A stretch of DNA of 64,000 bases from Mycobacterium kansasii ATCC 12478 (GTDB lineage Bacteria > Actinomycetota > Actinomycetes > Mycobacteriales > Mycobacteriaceae), in contig NC_022663.1 of NCBI RefSeq assembly GCF_000157895.3, forward strand, positions 868,001 to 932,000. Direction: 5' to 3'. Each line of letters opens with the position of its first letter. Positions within the stretch are counted from its first letter, which is position 1. A program made the translations under genes and the position numbers. The notes under the pieces are model-generated. The model worked only from the letters and a program-made list of their open reading frames with translations, had not been told where the DNA came from and did not search any database. Shown here piece by piece: positions 34,646-43,643 of this stretch.

Positions 34646-35511
34646 ATGAGCGCCGCGACCGCAAAGCTGTCGATAGCCACACCGGTGGTGACCATGTTGC
34701 CCGGGGTCAGCTCCGACTGGGAAATACACGCCTCCGTCGACGAGCTGACACAGATCGCCGAAGCCGCAGACCGGTTCGGCTACCACCATCTGACCTGTAG
34801 CGAGCACATCGCCCTGCCGGCGGCCGAGGCGCAGCGGCGTGGGACGCGTTATTGGGATCCGCTGGCCACCTTGGGCTACCTGGCCGCGCGCACCCGGCGG
34901 ATCCGCTTGGCCACCAACGTACTTGTGCTCGCCTATCACCACCCGCTCGAAATCGCCAAGTGCTACGGCACTTTGGACACGGTCAGCGGCGGCAGGCTCA
35001 TCCTCGGTGTGGGTGTCGGCAGTCTCAAAGAGGAGTTCGACCTCATCGGTGCCCCGTTCACAGACCGCGGAGCACGGGCCGACGATGCGTTGCGCGCGCT
35101 GCGCTCGGCACTGTCGGTACCCGAGCCCGCCTACCACGGCGAGTTCTATTCCTTCAGCGACATGCTCGTCGACCCGTGCGCCATCCAGCAGCACGTCCCC
35201 ATCTGGGTCGGTGGCCGCACATTGCGGTCGCTGCGGCGGGCCGTCTCCCTGGCCGACGGCTGGGCCCCTTCAACGTGAGCCTGCGGCAAGCCCGAGACTG
35301 GTTGGGCCGCTTCGAACTTCGGCCCGGGTTCGAGGTTGTGCTCACGCCCGCGGCACCGCTGGACCCCATCGGCGAGCCGCAGCGGACCCGCAACGTGCTC
35401 GCCGACATGTCCGAGCACGGGGCGACGACCATCGCCGCCACGTTCGTCAGCACCTGCTTGCAGCACTATCTGGAGAGTCTGCAGGCGCTCGCCGAGCTGG
35501 CCGCCGCGTGA
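34646..35511 (+). pseudogene. LLM-class F420-dependent oxidoreductase (TIGR03619-like), frameshifted
   Basis: The first 207 codons are a good luciferase-like F420 oxidoreductase: ADRFGYHHLTCSEHIALP, RTRRIRLATNVLVLAYHHPLEIAKCYGTLD and GRLILGVGVGSLKEEFDL. At about 35265, within GGGCCCCTTC, the frame ends early as GWAPST*. Missing one base there restores GWAPFNVSLRQARDWLGRFEL, and the same reading continues to TGA at 35511. So it carries a one-base deletion in a C run: a recent pseudogene or a sequence error. The next gene overlaps its stop. Confidence 0.8.
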
Positions 35512-36283
35512 ACCGGGTCAGGGCGGGCATTTTCAGCCTCACCGCCGTCACACCGCCCGACGACGACGGCAGTTATCTGCGATGGCACTTGCTCGATCAC
35601 CTGCCGGAGCAATACCAACGGCCGGGCATCGTGCACGGGTTGCGCTGGATTGCCGACGGCGAATACGCCGATCACCGGTTGGCAGGCGACGGGCCGCTGG
35701 GTGAGATCGGTAATGCCGTGCACTACCTCGTCGGTGACCCCGTTCGGCAGACATTCGACGACTTCGTGGCGCTGGGCCGTGCCCTACGGGAGAACGGCCG
35801 GATGCCGGTCATGCGACCTCTGTTGGAAGTGGCGGGTCTGCGGCTGTTGCAGTGGCAAGCCGCGCCGCGCGCGCTCGTTTCCCATGAAGTGGTGCCATTC
35901 CGGCCGCACCGGGGAGTGCTGCTGATCGTCGAGGAACCCACCGACGGGCGCCCCGACCGATGGCTGGAATGGCTTCACGCCGAACACTATCCGGCGCTGC
36001 TGGCCGTCCCCGGCACAGCCGGAGCCTGGACTTTCGGTCCGACGAACGCATGGGATCCGCTGCCCGCGGATGGCGGACCGACCCGCAGTACATCACCGTC
36101 ATCTATCTCGACGACGACCCGCTGGCCACGACGGAGGCCCTGGCGCCGGTTGTCGAAGAACGCTGGCGATCAGCCGCCGTGCGCCCGGTGTTCGCCGGGC
36201 CGATGCGGTCCATGATCTCCTGGGAAGCCTGGCAGCGACGAGGCGAACGGCAGAGCACCGATCACGGCGGCCCACCGAATTAA
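35508..36283 (+). pseudogene. Conserved EthD-like/dimeric barrel protein gene, frameshifted near the 3' end
   Basis: From GTG 35508 (overlapping the previous stop as GTGA) the frame encodes two similar halves, each with a short H..HxP-type element (RWHLLDHLPEQYQRPGIVHGLRW and WLEWLHAEHYPALLAVPGTAGAWTF), reminiscent of EthD-type alpha-beta barrels. Around 36060-36075 one base seems missing; the shifted frame continues WRTDPQYITVIYLDDDP and ends at TAA 36283. Function unknown. Partner of the LLM oxidoreductase; both bear single-base deletions. Confidence 0.6.
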
Positions 36284-36691
36284 GATCACACAATCAGCGG
36301 CCCACGCCCAGATATAAATTGTCATTATTATTCCATCGTTAGTTTGAATTGACTCGTGGTCGGTGTGTCTGCAAAATTGATCCTGCCTGCCCGAAAGACC
36401 CAGCGTACGATTGTTGTATTTTGAGATGTCACTCGATGTAAACACCTTTGATGATATCTGTATTCGCGTGGCGGACACGCTCACTGCAAAGGGCGGGGGT
36501 TGCGTGGCGATCCTTTGTAAGGAGAGGGGTTGCATCGCATAATTGCTTTCAGCTGAATCTCGAGACGAGCCTCGTTTACCGCTGAGAGAACAGCCGCACC
36601 CGGTCGCGGATTCTTTCGCGAACCAAATTCGGCCTACATCGCCGCCTGATTCGACTTACGAACGGATTAAACAGAAGGGGAACCCCAGTCT
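36284..36691 (+). other. AT-rich intergenic region upstream of the cNMP-domain/D-LDH gene
   Basis: 408 bases, clearly richer in A/T than the rest (e.g. ATATAAATTGTCATTATTATT near 36312). No gene was found. It ends with AAGGGGAA, the ribosome-binding site of the next gene. The composition suggests foreign DNA or an extended promoter. Confidence 0.5.
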
Positions 36692-38170
36692 ATGACCGCA
36701 GCCGTCGGCCCCGCGTGGGCCTCGCTGAAGCGCAGCCGATTCTTTGCCGGTCTCGACGATGACGCGCTTGTGGCGGTTGCCGCGAAAATCAGCCGCGTCC
36801 GTTTCGCCGACGGCGAGTTCCTGTGCCGCGAGGGCGACGTGGCGGATCGGATGTTCATCGTCAGCGCCGGGACCGTCGCTGTGGTGACGACGGGCGATCA
36901 CGGGGTGCCGGTCACGCTCAACACCTGCGGTCCGGGCGATGTCGTGGACGTGATCAGCATCTTCGAGGAGAAGGTGAGTTCAGCCAGCGTTATGGCGCGC
37001 GGCGCCGCCGAGGTATGGACACTCGATGCCGGAGATTTCAGGTCGCTGCTCGAGTCTCATCCCAAACTGACCACAGTTCTGTTCGCTGCGATGAGCCGGG
37101 ACCTGCACCGGGCAAGGTCGTTTGCCCCCTCGTTGGGCTTGCATAGGGCAGACCCGCGTCTGAAGATTGCTTTTTTCGACAGCAAGCCGTACGTCGAGGC
37201 CTGCTTCCGCGATCACAACTGGCGCAACTACGCTCTGCATTTCTTCGAGACCCGCCTGACGTCCGACACCATTGGCCTAGCCGCCGGCGCTGATGTCGTC
37301 TGCCCCTTTGTGAACGATCGGCTGGACGCCGCAGTTATCGAGGCACTGCGCGATTCGGGGGTACGCCTCATTGCCATGCGTTGCGCCGGTTACAACAACG
37401 TTGACATCAAAGCCGCGGGCCGCCTGGGGGTCAGCGTAGTGCACGTGCCGGCGTACTCGCCCTAGGCCGTCGCCGAACACGCCGCCGCGCTGCTGCTCAC
37501 CCTCAACCGCAAGACACACCGCGCCTACGTCCGCGTCCGGGAGGGGAACTTCTCGCTCAACGGTCTTGTGGGCACCGACCTCCACGGCAAGTGCGCCGGC
37601 GTCGTCGGCACGGGCAGAGTCGGCAAGTGTTTGATCAGAATTCTCCACGGGTTCGGGATGCGTGTGCTTGCCCACGACCCCTTCGTGGACGCGCAGTTCG
37701 CCGCCGCGAACGGGGTCGAGTACGTCCCGCTGCCGAACCTGCTATCACAGGCCGACGTGATCAGCCTCCATGCGCCACTCACGTCCGACACGCACCACCT
37801 CATCAACTCCGACGCCATCGCGCGCATGAAGCGCGGCGTCATCCTCATCAATACCAGTCGCGGCGCGCTCGTCGACTCGGTCGCGCTAATCGAAGGCCTG
37901 AAATCCGGCGCCGTCGGCGCCGCAGGTCTCGACGTGTATGAGGAAGAGGAGGCCTATTTTTTCGAGGATTTTTCCGCGGAGATCATGACCGACGACGTAC
38001 TTGCACGCCTTATTAGTTTCGGCAACGTTCTCGTCACCAGCCACCAGGCGTTCCTGACCTGGGAAGCGCTCGGCAATATTGCCGACATTACGTTCGATAA
38101 TATCGCCGAATTCGTGGCCGGCCGCCGGGGGGCTGAACTGAGTAACGCGATTCTTGTCACCAGTTCCTGA
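36692..38170 (+). pseudogene. Cyclic-nucleotide-binding domain fused to D-lactate dehydrogenase, with in-frame TAG
   Basis: Residues 1-145 are a CAP_ED/cNMP-binding domain (SRFFAGLDDDALVAVAAKI, GDVADRMFIVSAGTVAVVT, CGPGDVVDVISIFEEK). From residue 150 on, after a short linker, comes a D-2-hydroxyacid/D-lactate dehydrogenase: KIAFFDSKPYVEACF, MRCAGYNNVD with the catalytic Arg, then the NAD fold GVVGTGRVGK, DVYEEEEAYFFEDFS with the Glu, and LVTSHQAFLT with the His. A TAG at codon 258 (37463-37465) interrupts the reading frame between AYSP and AVAEHAAALLL, where His or Tyr is usual. Frame is otherwise open on both sides, total about 492 codons. Confidence 0.8.
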
Positions 38171-38316
38171 GCGCGGTGGCGCCGTGCGTCGGCCCTTGCA
38201 GCGCCATGGCCTGGCGCTGTAGGCGTGTCCTGACAGCTAATCCTGAGGCCACCGCTGATTTGATTTGTGTTATTGGCGCGACCACGCCAACGCCGGCACG
38301 AAATCCACCCGACCGG

Positions 38317-40266
38317 TCAGGTGAGCAATGCGGGCAATGGCACATGCATCAATGCACATGCCGCACGCAGCATCTCGGCCTCGGCCGTCGTCACGGTGCC
38401 GTCGGCGGTTACGGCCACGGCCATCGCTTCCACGAGTGCCTGCTTGGCCTTCGGCGCCAGGCCGTCCAGTCCCTCCCAGCCTTGGTCGAGCGCCTGCTGC
38501 CATGTCACTTGCCGTGGCGGTGACGCAGCGGCATCGGGATACAACCGGTGCAGCGCACTGTCGTAGGCCCGCCGAACGGTCTCCTGGTCACCGGCGCCGG
38601 CGACCGCGAGCGTGGCCAGCAGCGTCGTCACCGTCGGCCGCACTTGATCGAGCGAGCCATTGCCGACCTTGCTTCGGCGGTGCGGATTGGCGGCGTCCTG
38701 CAGGTAGCTCCAGACCAGCCGCGTCACGCAGTACTCGAACATCGACACCGAGCCGTCCGCGACGGCGAGTTCGTTGAGTACCCCCATTAGCGCTTCTCGG
38801 AAGGCGGGCGGACGGGCGGCGAGCTGCGGGATGGCCAGATCGACCAACGGTAGCCGTAGCTCGGCGGGTAACGCCGTCATCGTGTCCACCAGCGCGGCGG
38901 CTGCCTGCGCCTCCGGGTGCCCGAGCCGCTGCGCTACCGAGGCGAGCTGGCGCGCATGCAGCGGATCGCCGGGACGGGCCAGCAGCAAGGCGATGATCGC
39001 GGCCGGGGCGGTGCTGGGCTGGGTGGCCAGGCGGCGCGCCTCTGGTGGGAGTGTGGCGTGCAGCGCCGCGCCACGCAGCAGGTCGGCCCGGGTGAGCGTG
39101 CCGGCGCGGTCGGCCACCTGCTCGGGGCTGATGCCACGCCGACCCGCCCCCAACGGGCCTGCCGGCGCAGCGGCGGGCTCAGCGCCCGCGCGAACCCCGG
39201 CGGCACGGCCGACCGGGGCGAACCCGGCCATCGCGTCCTCGGCGAGCCCGTCGGGTGATCGTTGTCCGTAGCGCTGCTTCAGATCGGCGATCTCGCGCGG
39301 ATCGAAGCTCGGGTCGAGCGCCTTGATCCGGTCCGCCAGCGGTGGATGCGTCGCGTACCACGCGCGAAACGACCGACGGCCCTCGCCGAACAACATATGG
39401 CTGACTTCGGTGGCGCTGCGGGCGTCGCGCAGCGCCGACCCGGACGCGACGCCCGCGATCTTCTTCAGCGCCCCGACCAGGCCGGCGGTCTGACGGGTGA
39501 ACTGCACCGCGGACGCGTCGGCCAGCCACTCGCGCTGGCGGGACACCGCCGCCTTGATGATGTTGGCGAAAAACACCCCGATGAAGCCGAGCACCATCAT
39601 CGCGAGCGCGACCATCCAGATCGGCGCGCCGTTCTTGGAACTGCTGCCGCGGCCGCCGCCAAACTGCAGGACCCGCATACCGGTCAGGCCGATCAGCAGG
39701 ATCCCGTTCAACAGTCCGATCAGCCTGATGTTCAGCCGCATGTCGCCGTTGAGGATGTGGCTGAACTCGTGGGCGATCACGCCTTGCAGCTCGTCACGGT
39801 TGAGCTGGGCCAGGGCGCCGCTGGTGACCGTGATGGCCGCGTCGGCGGGCGTGAAACCGGCGGCAAACGCATTGATGCCGGGCTCCCCCGCCAGGACGAA
39901 CAGGCGCGGCGCCGGCACCCCCGATGCCAGCGACATTTCCTCGACGATGTTGACCAGGCGGCGCAGCTGCGGGTCGGAACTCGTCGGGTCGACCTGGACG
40001 GCGCCCACCGAAGCGGCGACGGCTGCCCCGCCCTGACGCAGCGCGACCGTCTTGGTAATCATGCCGCCCGCGATGATCAACAACGTCACCGCCGTGACCC
40101 CGACGACGACGCCGAGAACCGCCGAGGGATCGGCCCTTTGGTATGTCATCGCGACCGCGGCGGCGGCATCGATGAACGCGACCATCGCCACCACCGCGAC
40201 GATGAACAGCAACACCAGCTTGAGCGTGCTGCTCCGGGCCGCGCGCTGGTGGTCGAAGAAGTTCAC
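38317..40266 (-). CDS. M48 family zinc metalloprotease (HtpX/Ste24-like) with C-terminal extension
   Basis: A 649-residue membrane protease. Two N-terminal helices (20-40, 52-75) precede the catalytic domain with zinc motif GVIAHEFSHILNG and the third ligand in REWLADASAVQFT; another helical hairpin lies between them. The usual HtpX is about 290 residues, so some 300 residues are added: a variable linker and a C-terminal helical domain (VADGSVSMFEYC..., TVTTAEAEMLRAACALM) like a TerB repeat. It is encoded 13 bp after a LemA gene, a frequent partner, and probably handles membrane-protein quality control. Confidence 0.9.
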   Translation of the reverse strand: MNFFDHQRAARSSTLKLVLLFIVAVVAMVAFIDAAAAVAMTYQRADPSAVLGVVVGVTAVTLLIIAGGMITKTVALRQGGAAVAASVGAVQVDPTSSDPQLRRLVNIVEEMSLASGVPAPRLFVLAGEPGINAFAAGFTPADAAITVTSGALAQLNRDELQGVIAHEFSHILNGDMRLNIRLIGLLNGILLIGLTGMRVLQFGGGRGSSSKNGAPIWMVALAMMVLGFIGVFFANIIKAAVSRQREWLADASAVQFTRQTAGLVGALKKIAGVASGSALRDARSATEVSHMLFGEGRRSFRAWYATHPPLADRIKALDPSFDPREIADLKQRYGQRSPDGLAEDAMAGFAPVGRAAGVRAGAEPAAAPAGPLGAGRRGISPEQVADRAGTLTRADLLRGAALHATLPPEARRLATQPSTAPAAIIALLLARPGDPLHARQLASVAQRLGHPEAQAAAALVDTMTALPAELRLPLVDLAIPQLAARPPAFREALMGVLNELAVADGSVSMFEYCVTRLVWSYLQDAANPHRRSKVGNGSLDQVRPTVTTLLATLAVAGAGDQETVRRAYDSALHRLYPDAAASPPRQVTWQQALDQGWEGLDGLAPKAKQALVEAMAVAVTADGTVTTAEAEMLRAACALMHVPLPALLT

Positions 40267-40279
40267 GCCGATCGGTGCG

Positions 40280-40885
40280 TCAGAACTGGACCCGCGGCGC
40301 TTCGCGCATCTCGGGGCGGTCCGGCGGGATCTCCAGCAGCGCAGCCGCGGTGAAACCGAACATGCCCGCGTAGATGTTGCCCGGGAACGTTTCGCGGCGA
40401 TTGTTGTAACTCATGACCGCGTCGTTGTAGGCCTGCCGGGAGAACGCAACCTTGTTCTCCGTCGAGGTCAACTCCTCCGAAAGCTGCATCATCGTCTGGT
40501 TGGCCTTGAGGTCGGGGTAGCTTTCGGCGACCGCGATGAGCCGGCCCAGCGCGCCGTCGAGCCGCTGCTGCCCAGCCGAGAGTTGTTGCATCGCAGCGGG
40601 ATCCCCCGGGTTCGCCTGCGCGGCGGATAGGCCCGCCATTGCCATGTTGCGGGCATTGACCACGGCCTCCAACGTTTGGCGCTCGTGGGCCATGTACGCC
40701 CTGGCCGTTTCGACCAGGTTGGGGATGAGGTCGAAGCGGCGGCGCATCTGGACGTCGATCTGCGCGAACGCATTCTTGTAGGCGTTGCGGGCCCGAACAA
40801 GACCGTTGTAGCCGGCGATCACCATGACCAGCAGCACAATGACGACTGCCACAATTGCCACGAGGACGCCGATGGCGAGTCCCAT
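40280..40885 (-). CDS. lemA: LemA family protein
   Basis: A 201-residue protein with one N-terminal transmembrane helix (residues 5-25) and the LemA core: YNGLVRARNAYKNAFAQIDVQMRRRFDLIPNLVETARAY, and FPGNIYAGMFGF at the end. The function of LemA is not firmly known; it is often co-encoded with M48 proteases, as here, in one operon. Confidence 0.94.
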   Translation of the reverse strand: MGLAIGVLVAIVAVVIVLLVMVIAGYNGLVRARNAYKNAFAQIDVQMRRRFDLIPNLVETARAYMAHERQTLEAVVNARNMAMAGLSAAQANPGDPAAMQQLSAGQQRLDGALGRLIAVAESYPDLKANQTMMQLSEELTSTENKVAFSRQAYNDAVMSYNNRRETFPGNIYAGMFGFTAAALLEIPPDRPEMREAPRVQF

Positions 40886-41051
40886 GTGGTATCCCTCTCT
40901 GTCGGAATTTGCCGCATCGCGCGGCCACGCCGGATATTAGCGGGGCACGGGGGCCGACGGGGGCGATTCCTACGTTCCCGGGTGGCGCCGCGGCACTCCC
41001 GTCACAGTGGGTATGCCCTGCCGCGCCACATTGCGTCGACGTCGAAACGCG

Positions 41052-41528
41052 TTAGTAGGCAGCCTCGGCCCAGGTGCCTTGTGGGTAGGGCGGAACGGTG
41101 CCGGCGAACACTCCGTCGGTGAAGCTGCACAATGTGTCGGAAATGGTTCCGGCGTTCGCCAATGTCGTTGTTGCGGAGCCAGATACGACGCGCACGACCA
41201 CCGCCTGCCAGAAGTAGGTGAGGCCGCCGTGCTCGTACCAGACGAACCAGTCGGTGCCACGATTGCCGGCACGAATCAGTCGCCGAAACGGCAATGACGG
41301 ATCGTTGACCGCGTCCGTCTTGTTGAAAGGCGCACCGATGTCCGCGATCGGTGGCAGGAGTTTGCGGAGTTCCGGCGGCAGCTGCGACACACTGGGCACC
41401 TCCTGGACCGGTGTGGCCAGCGCGCACTGCGTGTTGGGCACCGCTTCGGCCGGGCCCGCCGTCGCGACCGCCAACACGACAGCTCCGGCAAGCCACATCG
41501 TCACGTTATTGCGAAACCACCGCGCCAC
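41052..41528 (-). CDS. Exported protein of unknown function
   Basis: A 158-residue protein with a Sec signal peptide: positive start MARWFRNN, hydrophobic WLAGAVVLAVATAG and cleavage near AEA|VPNT at about residue 29. Two cysteines in the mature part (CALATP..., DTLCSFTD) could form a disulfide. No family recognised. Single gene with its own flanking space. Confidence 0.7.
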   Translation of the reverse strand: MARWFRNNVTMWLAGAVVLAVATAGPAEAVPNTQCALATPVQEVPSVSQLPPELRKLLPPIADIGAPFNKTDAVNDPSLPFRRLIRAGNRGTDWFVWYEHGGLTYFWQAVVVRVVSGSATTTLANAGTISDTLCSFTDGVFAGTVPPYPQGTWAEAAY

Positions 41529-41614
41529 CGATCTGGTTCACCTACTTTCGCCGGTGTCACCAAGGTATCGCCCGGTGCGCCCGGTCGCGGACCAATCCAG
41601 CAAACCGGCCGTGT

Positions 41615-42214
41615 TCATCTGAGCGCAATGCGGTCAAGCACGGCGACGACAGCGGCTAGGACGTCGGCTTCGAAAGCCGCAGAAATCGGTGCTCCATTGA
41701 GCAAGCGCCGGCGAATTGCGCCGCCGGCGATGTCGATGACGGCCAGTGACAGCAGTTCGCGGGCCCGTTCGCCCCCGCCGGTACGCTCGGCGAGTCTGCG
41801 CAGGGCATCGCGAATGGCTGCGTTGCCCCCGGCAAGACGCCGTGCCGCAGGGGCATTGGGATCGGTAAGCACATCCGCGGGGCGAAACGCGGCGAGGAGT
41901 CGCGCATCTTCGGGCTGGGTGCGGGCAAACTCCATGATCCACCGCGCCGCACCAAGCGCGGCGTCATCGAGATCGTCCCGGCGCAACTGGTCCAGGAACG
42001 GTTCCTGGAAGCGCTCGAGTGCCCGTTGCCATGCCGCGGTCAGAATCTTGTCGCGGGAGCCGAAGCGGTTGTAGAGCGAACCCACCGAAGCACCGCTGAG
42101 CGCGGCGATCGCATCGACGGTGACGGCACGTGCCCCGCTCTCCAACGCGATCGAGCGCGCGGCGTCGAGCATCGCTTCGGTGTCGTGTCGTCGCGGCCTG
42201 CCCACCCAACCCAT
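41615..42214 (-). CDS. TetR family transcriptional regulator
   Basis: A 199-residue TetR protein with the HTH at about 10-55 (AMLDAARSIALESGARAVTVDAIAALSGASVGSLYNRFGSRDKIL). ATG 42214 is the first start with family sequence. It is divergent from the SnoaL-like gene, and a perfect 9-bp palindrome lies in the intervening 82 bp, so it is probably a repressor of that gene and of itself. Confidence 0.9.
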   Translation of the reverse strand: MGWVGRPRRHDTEAMLDAARSIALESGARAVTVDAIAALSGASVGSLYNRFGSRDKILTAAWQRALERFQEPFLDQLRRDDLDDAALGAARWIMEFARTQPEDARLLAAFRPADVLTDPNAPAARRLAGGNAAIRDALRRLAERTGGGERARELLSLAVIDIAGGAIRRRLLNGAPISAAFEADVLAAVVAVLDRIALR

Positions 42215-42250
42215 TGTGCTTGACCAGACTTCGCTGCCGTTGACTTTTAG

Positions 42251-42271
42251 AACAATTTTTCTAAAATTGTT
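42251..42271. promoter_or_regulatory. TetR operator palindrome
   Basis: AACAATTTT-TCT-AAAATTGTT, a perfect 9-bp inverted repeat in the divergent promoter, 26 bp before the SnoaL-like start. AT-rich in a GC-rich genome, so unlikely to be chance. Confidence 0.85.
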
Positions 42272-42296
42272 ATGGTTCGATCTGCAGGAGGCGGAC

Positions 42297-42698
42297 ATGG
42301 ACACAGCCGAGTGGCTCCGGCAATCCGAGGCCTTTCTGGGCGCATGGAACCGCCACGATGTCGAAGAGGTCGTGGCTTGGTACACCGAACCCTTCGTTTA
42401 TCGTGATCCCAACATCGGTGCGGCCGCCATCGAGAGTCGAGACGCGCTACGTCGTTACCTATCAAAGCTTTTCGATCTCTGGGAGATGACCTGGTCGGTC
42501 CGGGAGGTGTTTGTGTTCGACGGCGCCGACGGCGCCGCGGTGACATGGGACGCCACCTTCCGGCTCCGCGCCCGGCATACTCGTCTCGAAATCCACGGTG
42601 TCGACATCGTCTTTCTCCGCGACGGAAAGGTCGTGCACGACGAGGTCTTTTTCGACCGATCGCTGCTTGCACCATTGGTTGCCGGTAACGCGGCCTAA
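42297..42698 (+). CDS. SnoaL/NTF2-like protein
   Basis: A 133-residue NTF2-fold protein: FLGAWNRHDVEEVVAWYTEPFVYRDPN at the start and a set of strands ending IVFLRDGKVVHDEVFFD. Such proteins bind small ligands or act as polyketide cyclases/isomerases. CAGGAGG precedes the ATG. Regulated, in all likelihood, by the divergent TetR. Confidence 0.85.
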   Translation: MDTAEWLRQSEAFLGAWNRHDVEEVVAWYTEPFVYRDPNIGAAAIESRDALRRYLSKLFDLWEMTWSVREVFVFDGADGAAVTWDATFRLRARHTRLEIHGVDIVFLRDGKVVHDEVFFDRSLLAPLVAGNAA

Positions 42699-42779
42699 AT
42701 CGTCCGGCCGGGCACTAGGCTCGTTGTCGCCTTCGACGGCACCCCTTCTGTAACCAAGAGCGACAACGAGGTGAACCGA

Positions 42780-43634
42780 GTGGACGCTAGAGACCAGGTG
42801 CTGATCACTGTCGCCGAGCTGGCCAGCCGGATCCGGTCCGCCGAGCCGGTCACCTTACTCGATGTGCGGTGGCGACTCGACGAACCGGACGGGCATTCGG
42901 CCTATCTGCGGAGCCACCTACCCGGGGCGGTCTACGTCTCGCTGGAAGACGAACTCAGCGACCACACCGTCGTAGGCCGCGGCCGTCACCCACTACCCTC
43001 GGGGCGCAGTCTTCAGGCGGCCGCGCGCCGCTGGGGAATTCAGCAGGACGGCCTGGTCGTGGCGTACGACGACTGGCACCGGGCCGGTTCGGCGCGAGCG
43101 TGGTGGGTGCTCAGCGCGGCCGGGATCGACAACGTCCGCATCCTCGACGGCGGCCTGGCCGCGTGGCGGTCGGCTGAAGAACCGTTGGAGACCGGACCAG
43201 TGGCGCCTCCCCCCGGGAATGTGCTTGTGCGCCATGATGATCTGGCTGCCGCGCGCCGGCCTACCTTGACTGCGCAGCAGTCCGGGTCAGGCGCGGTGCC
43301 GCTGCTGGACGCACGGTCGCCGGAGCGCTTTCGCGGCGATGTGGAGCCGGTCGACCCGGTTGCCGGTCACATTCCCGGCGCGACAAATCTTCCCAGTGCT
43401 GCCGTACTGGCTTGCGACGGAACGTTTCTCGACAAGGACGCGCTTACCCGGCTGTTGTCCGCCCGCGGCATCGATCGCGACGGCCCGGTGGGCGCGTACT
43501 GCGGATCGGGTATCACCGCTGCCGTCATCGTCGCTGCGCTCGCCGCGATGGGTCGTGAGGCAGCGCTGTATCCCGGATCGTGGTCCGAGTGGAGTGCGGA
43601 TCCGACCCGCCCGATCGCTCGCGGCGTCGGATAG
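42780..43634 (+). CDS. sseB: Thiosulfate/3-mercaptopyruvate sulfurtransferase SseB-like (two rhodanese domains)
   Basis: A 284-residue tandem rhodanese close to M. tuberculosis SseB. The inactive N-terminal domain has LLDVRWRLDEPDGHSAYLRSHLPGAVYV; the C-terminal one ends YCGSGITAAV with the catalytic Cys in the CGSG(V/I)TA loop of mercaptopyruvate sulfurtransferases. It moves sulfane sulfur to cyanide or thiol acceptors. GTG 42780 fits the family start and the GAGGTG site 7 bp ahead; a GTG at 42771 is less likely. Confidence 0.9.
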   Translation: MDARDQVLITVAELASRIRSAEPVTLLDVRWRLDEPDGHSAYLRSHLPGAVYVSLEDELSDHTVVGRGRHPLPSGRSLQAAARRWGIQQDGLVVAYDDWHRAGSARAWWVLSAAGIDNVRILDGGLAAWRSAEEPLETGPVAPPPGNVLVRHDDLAAARRPTLTAQQSGSGAVPLLDARSPERFRGDVEPVDPVAGHIPGATNLPSAAVLACDGTFLDKDALTRLLSARGIDRDGPVGAYCGSGITAAVIVAALAAMGREAALYPGSWSEWSADPTRPIARGVG

Positions 43635-43643
43635 CCGGGCACG

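Noticed and set aside
36170..36535. 121-residue - strand frame in the AT-rich region
   Set aside because: Half of it is antisense to a gene and it shows no motif or ribosome-binding site.
37463..37465. TAG decoded as pyrrolysine or another amino acid
   Set aside because: Mycobacteria are not known to use pyrrolysine and no pyl genes were seen; a nonsense change is simpler.
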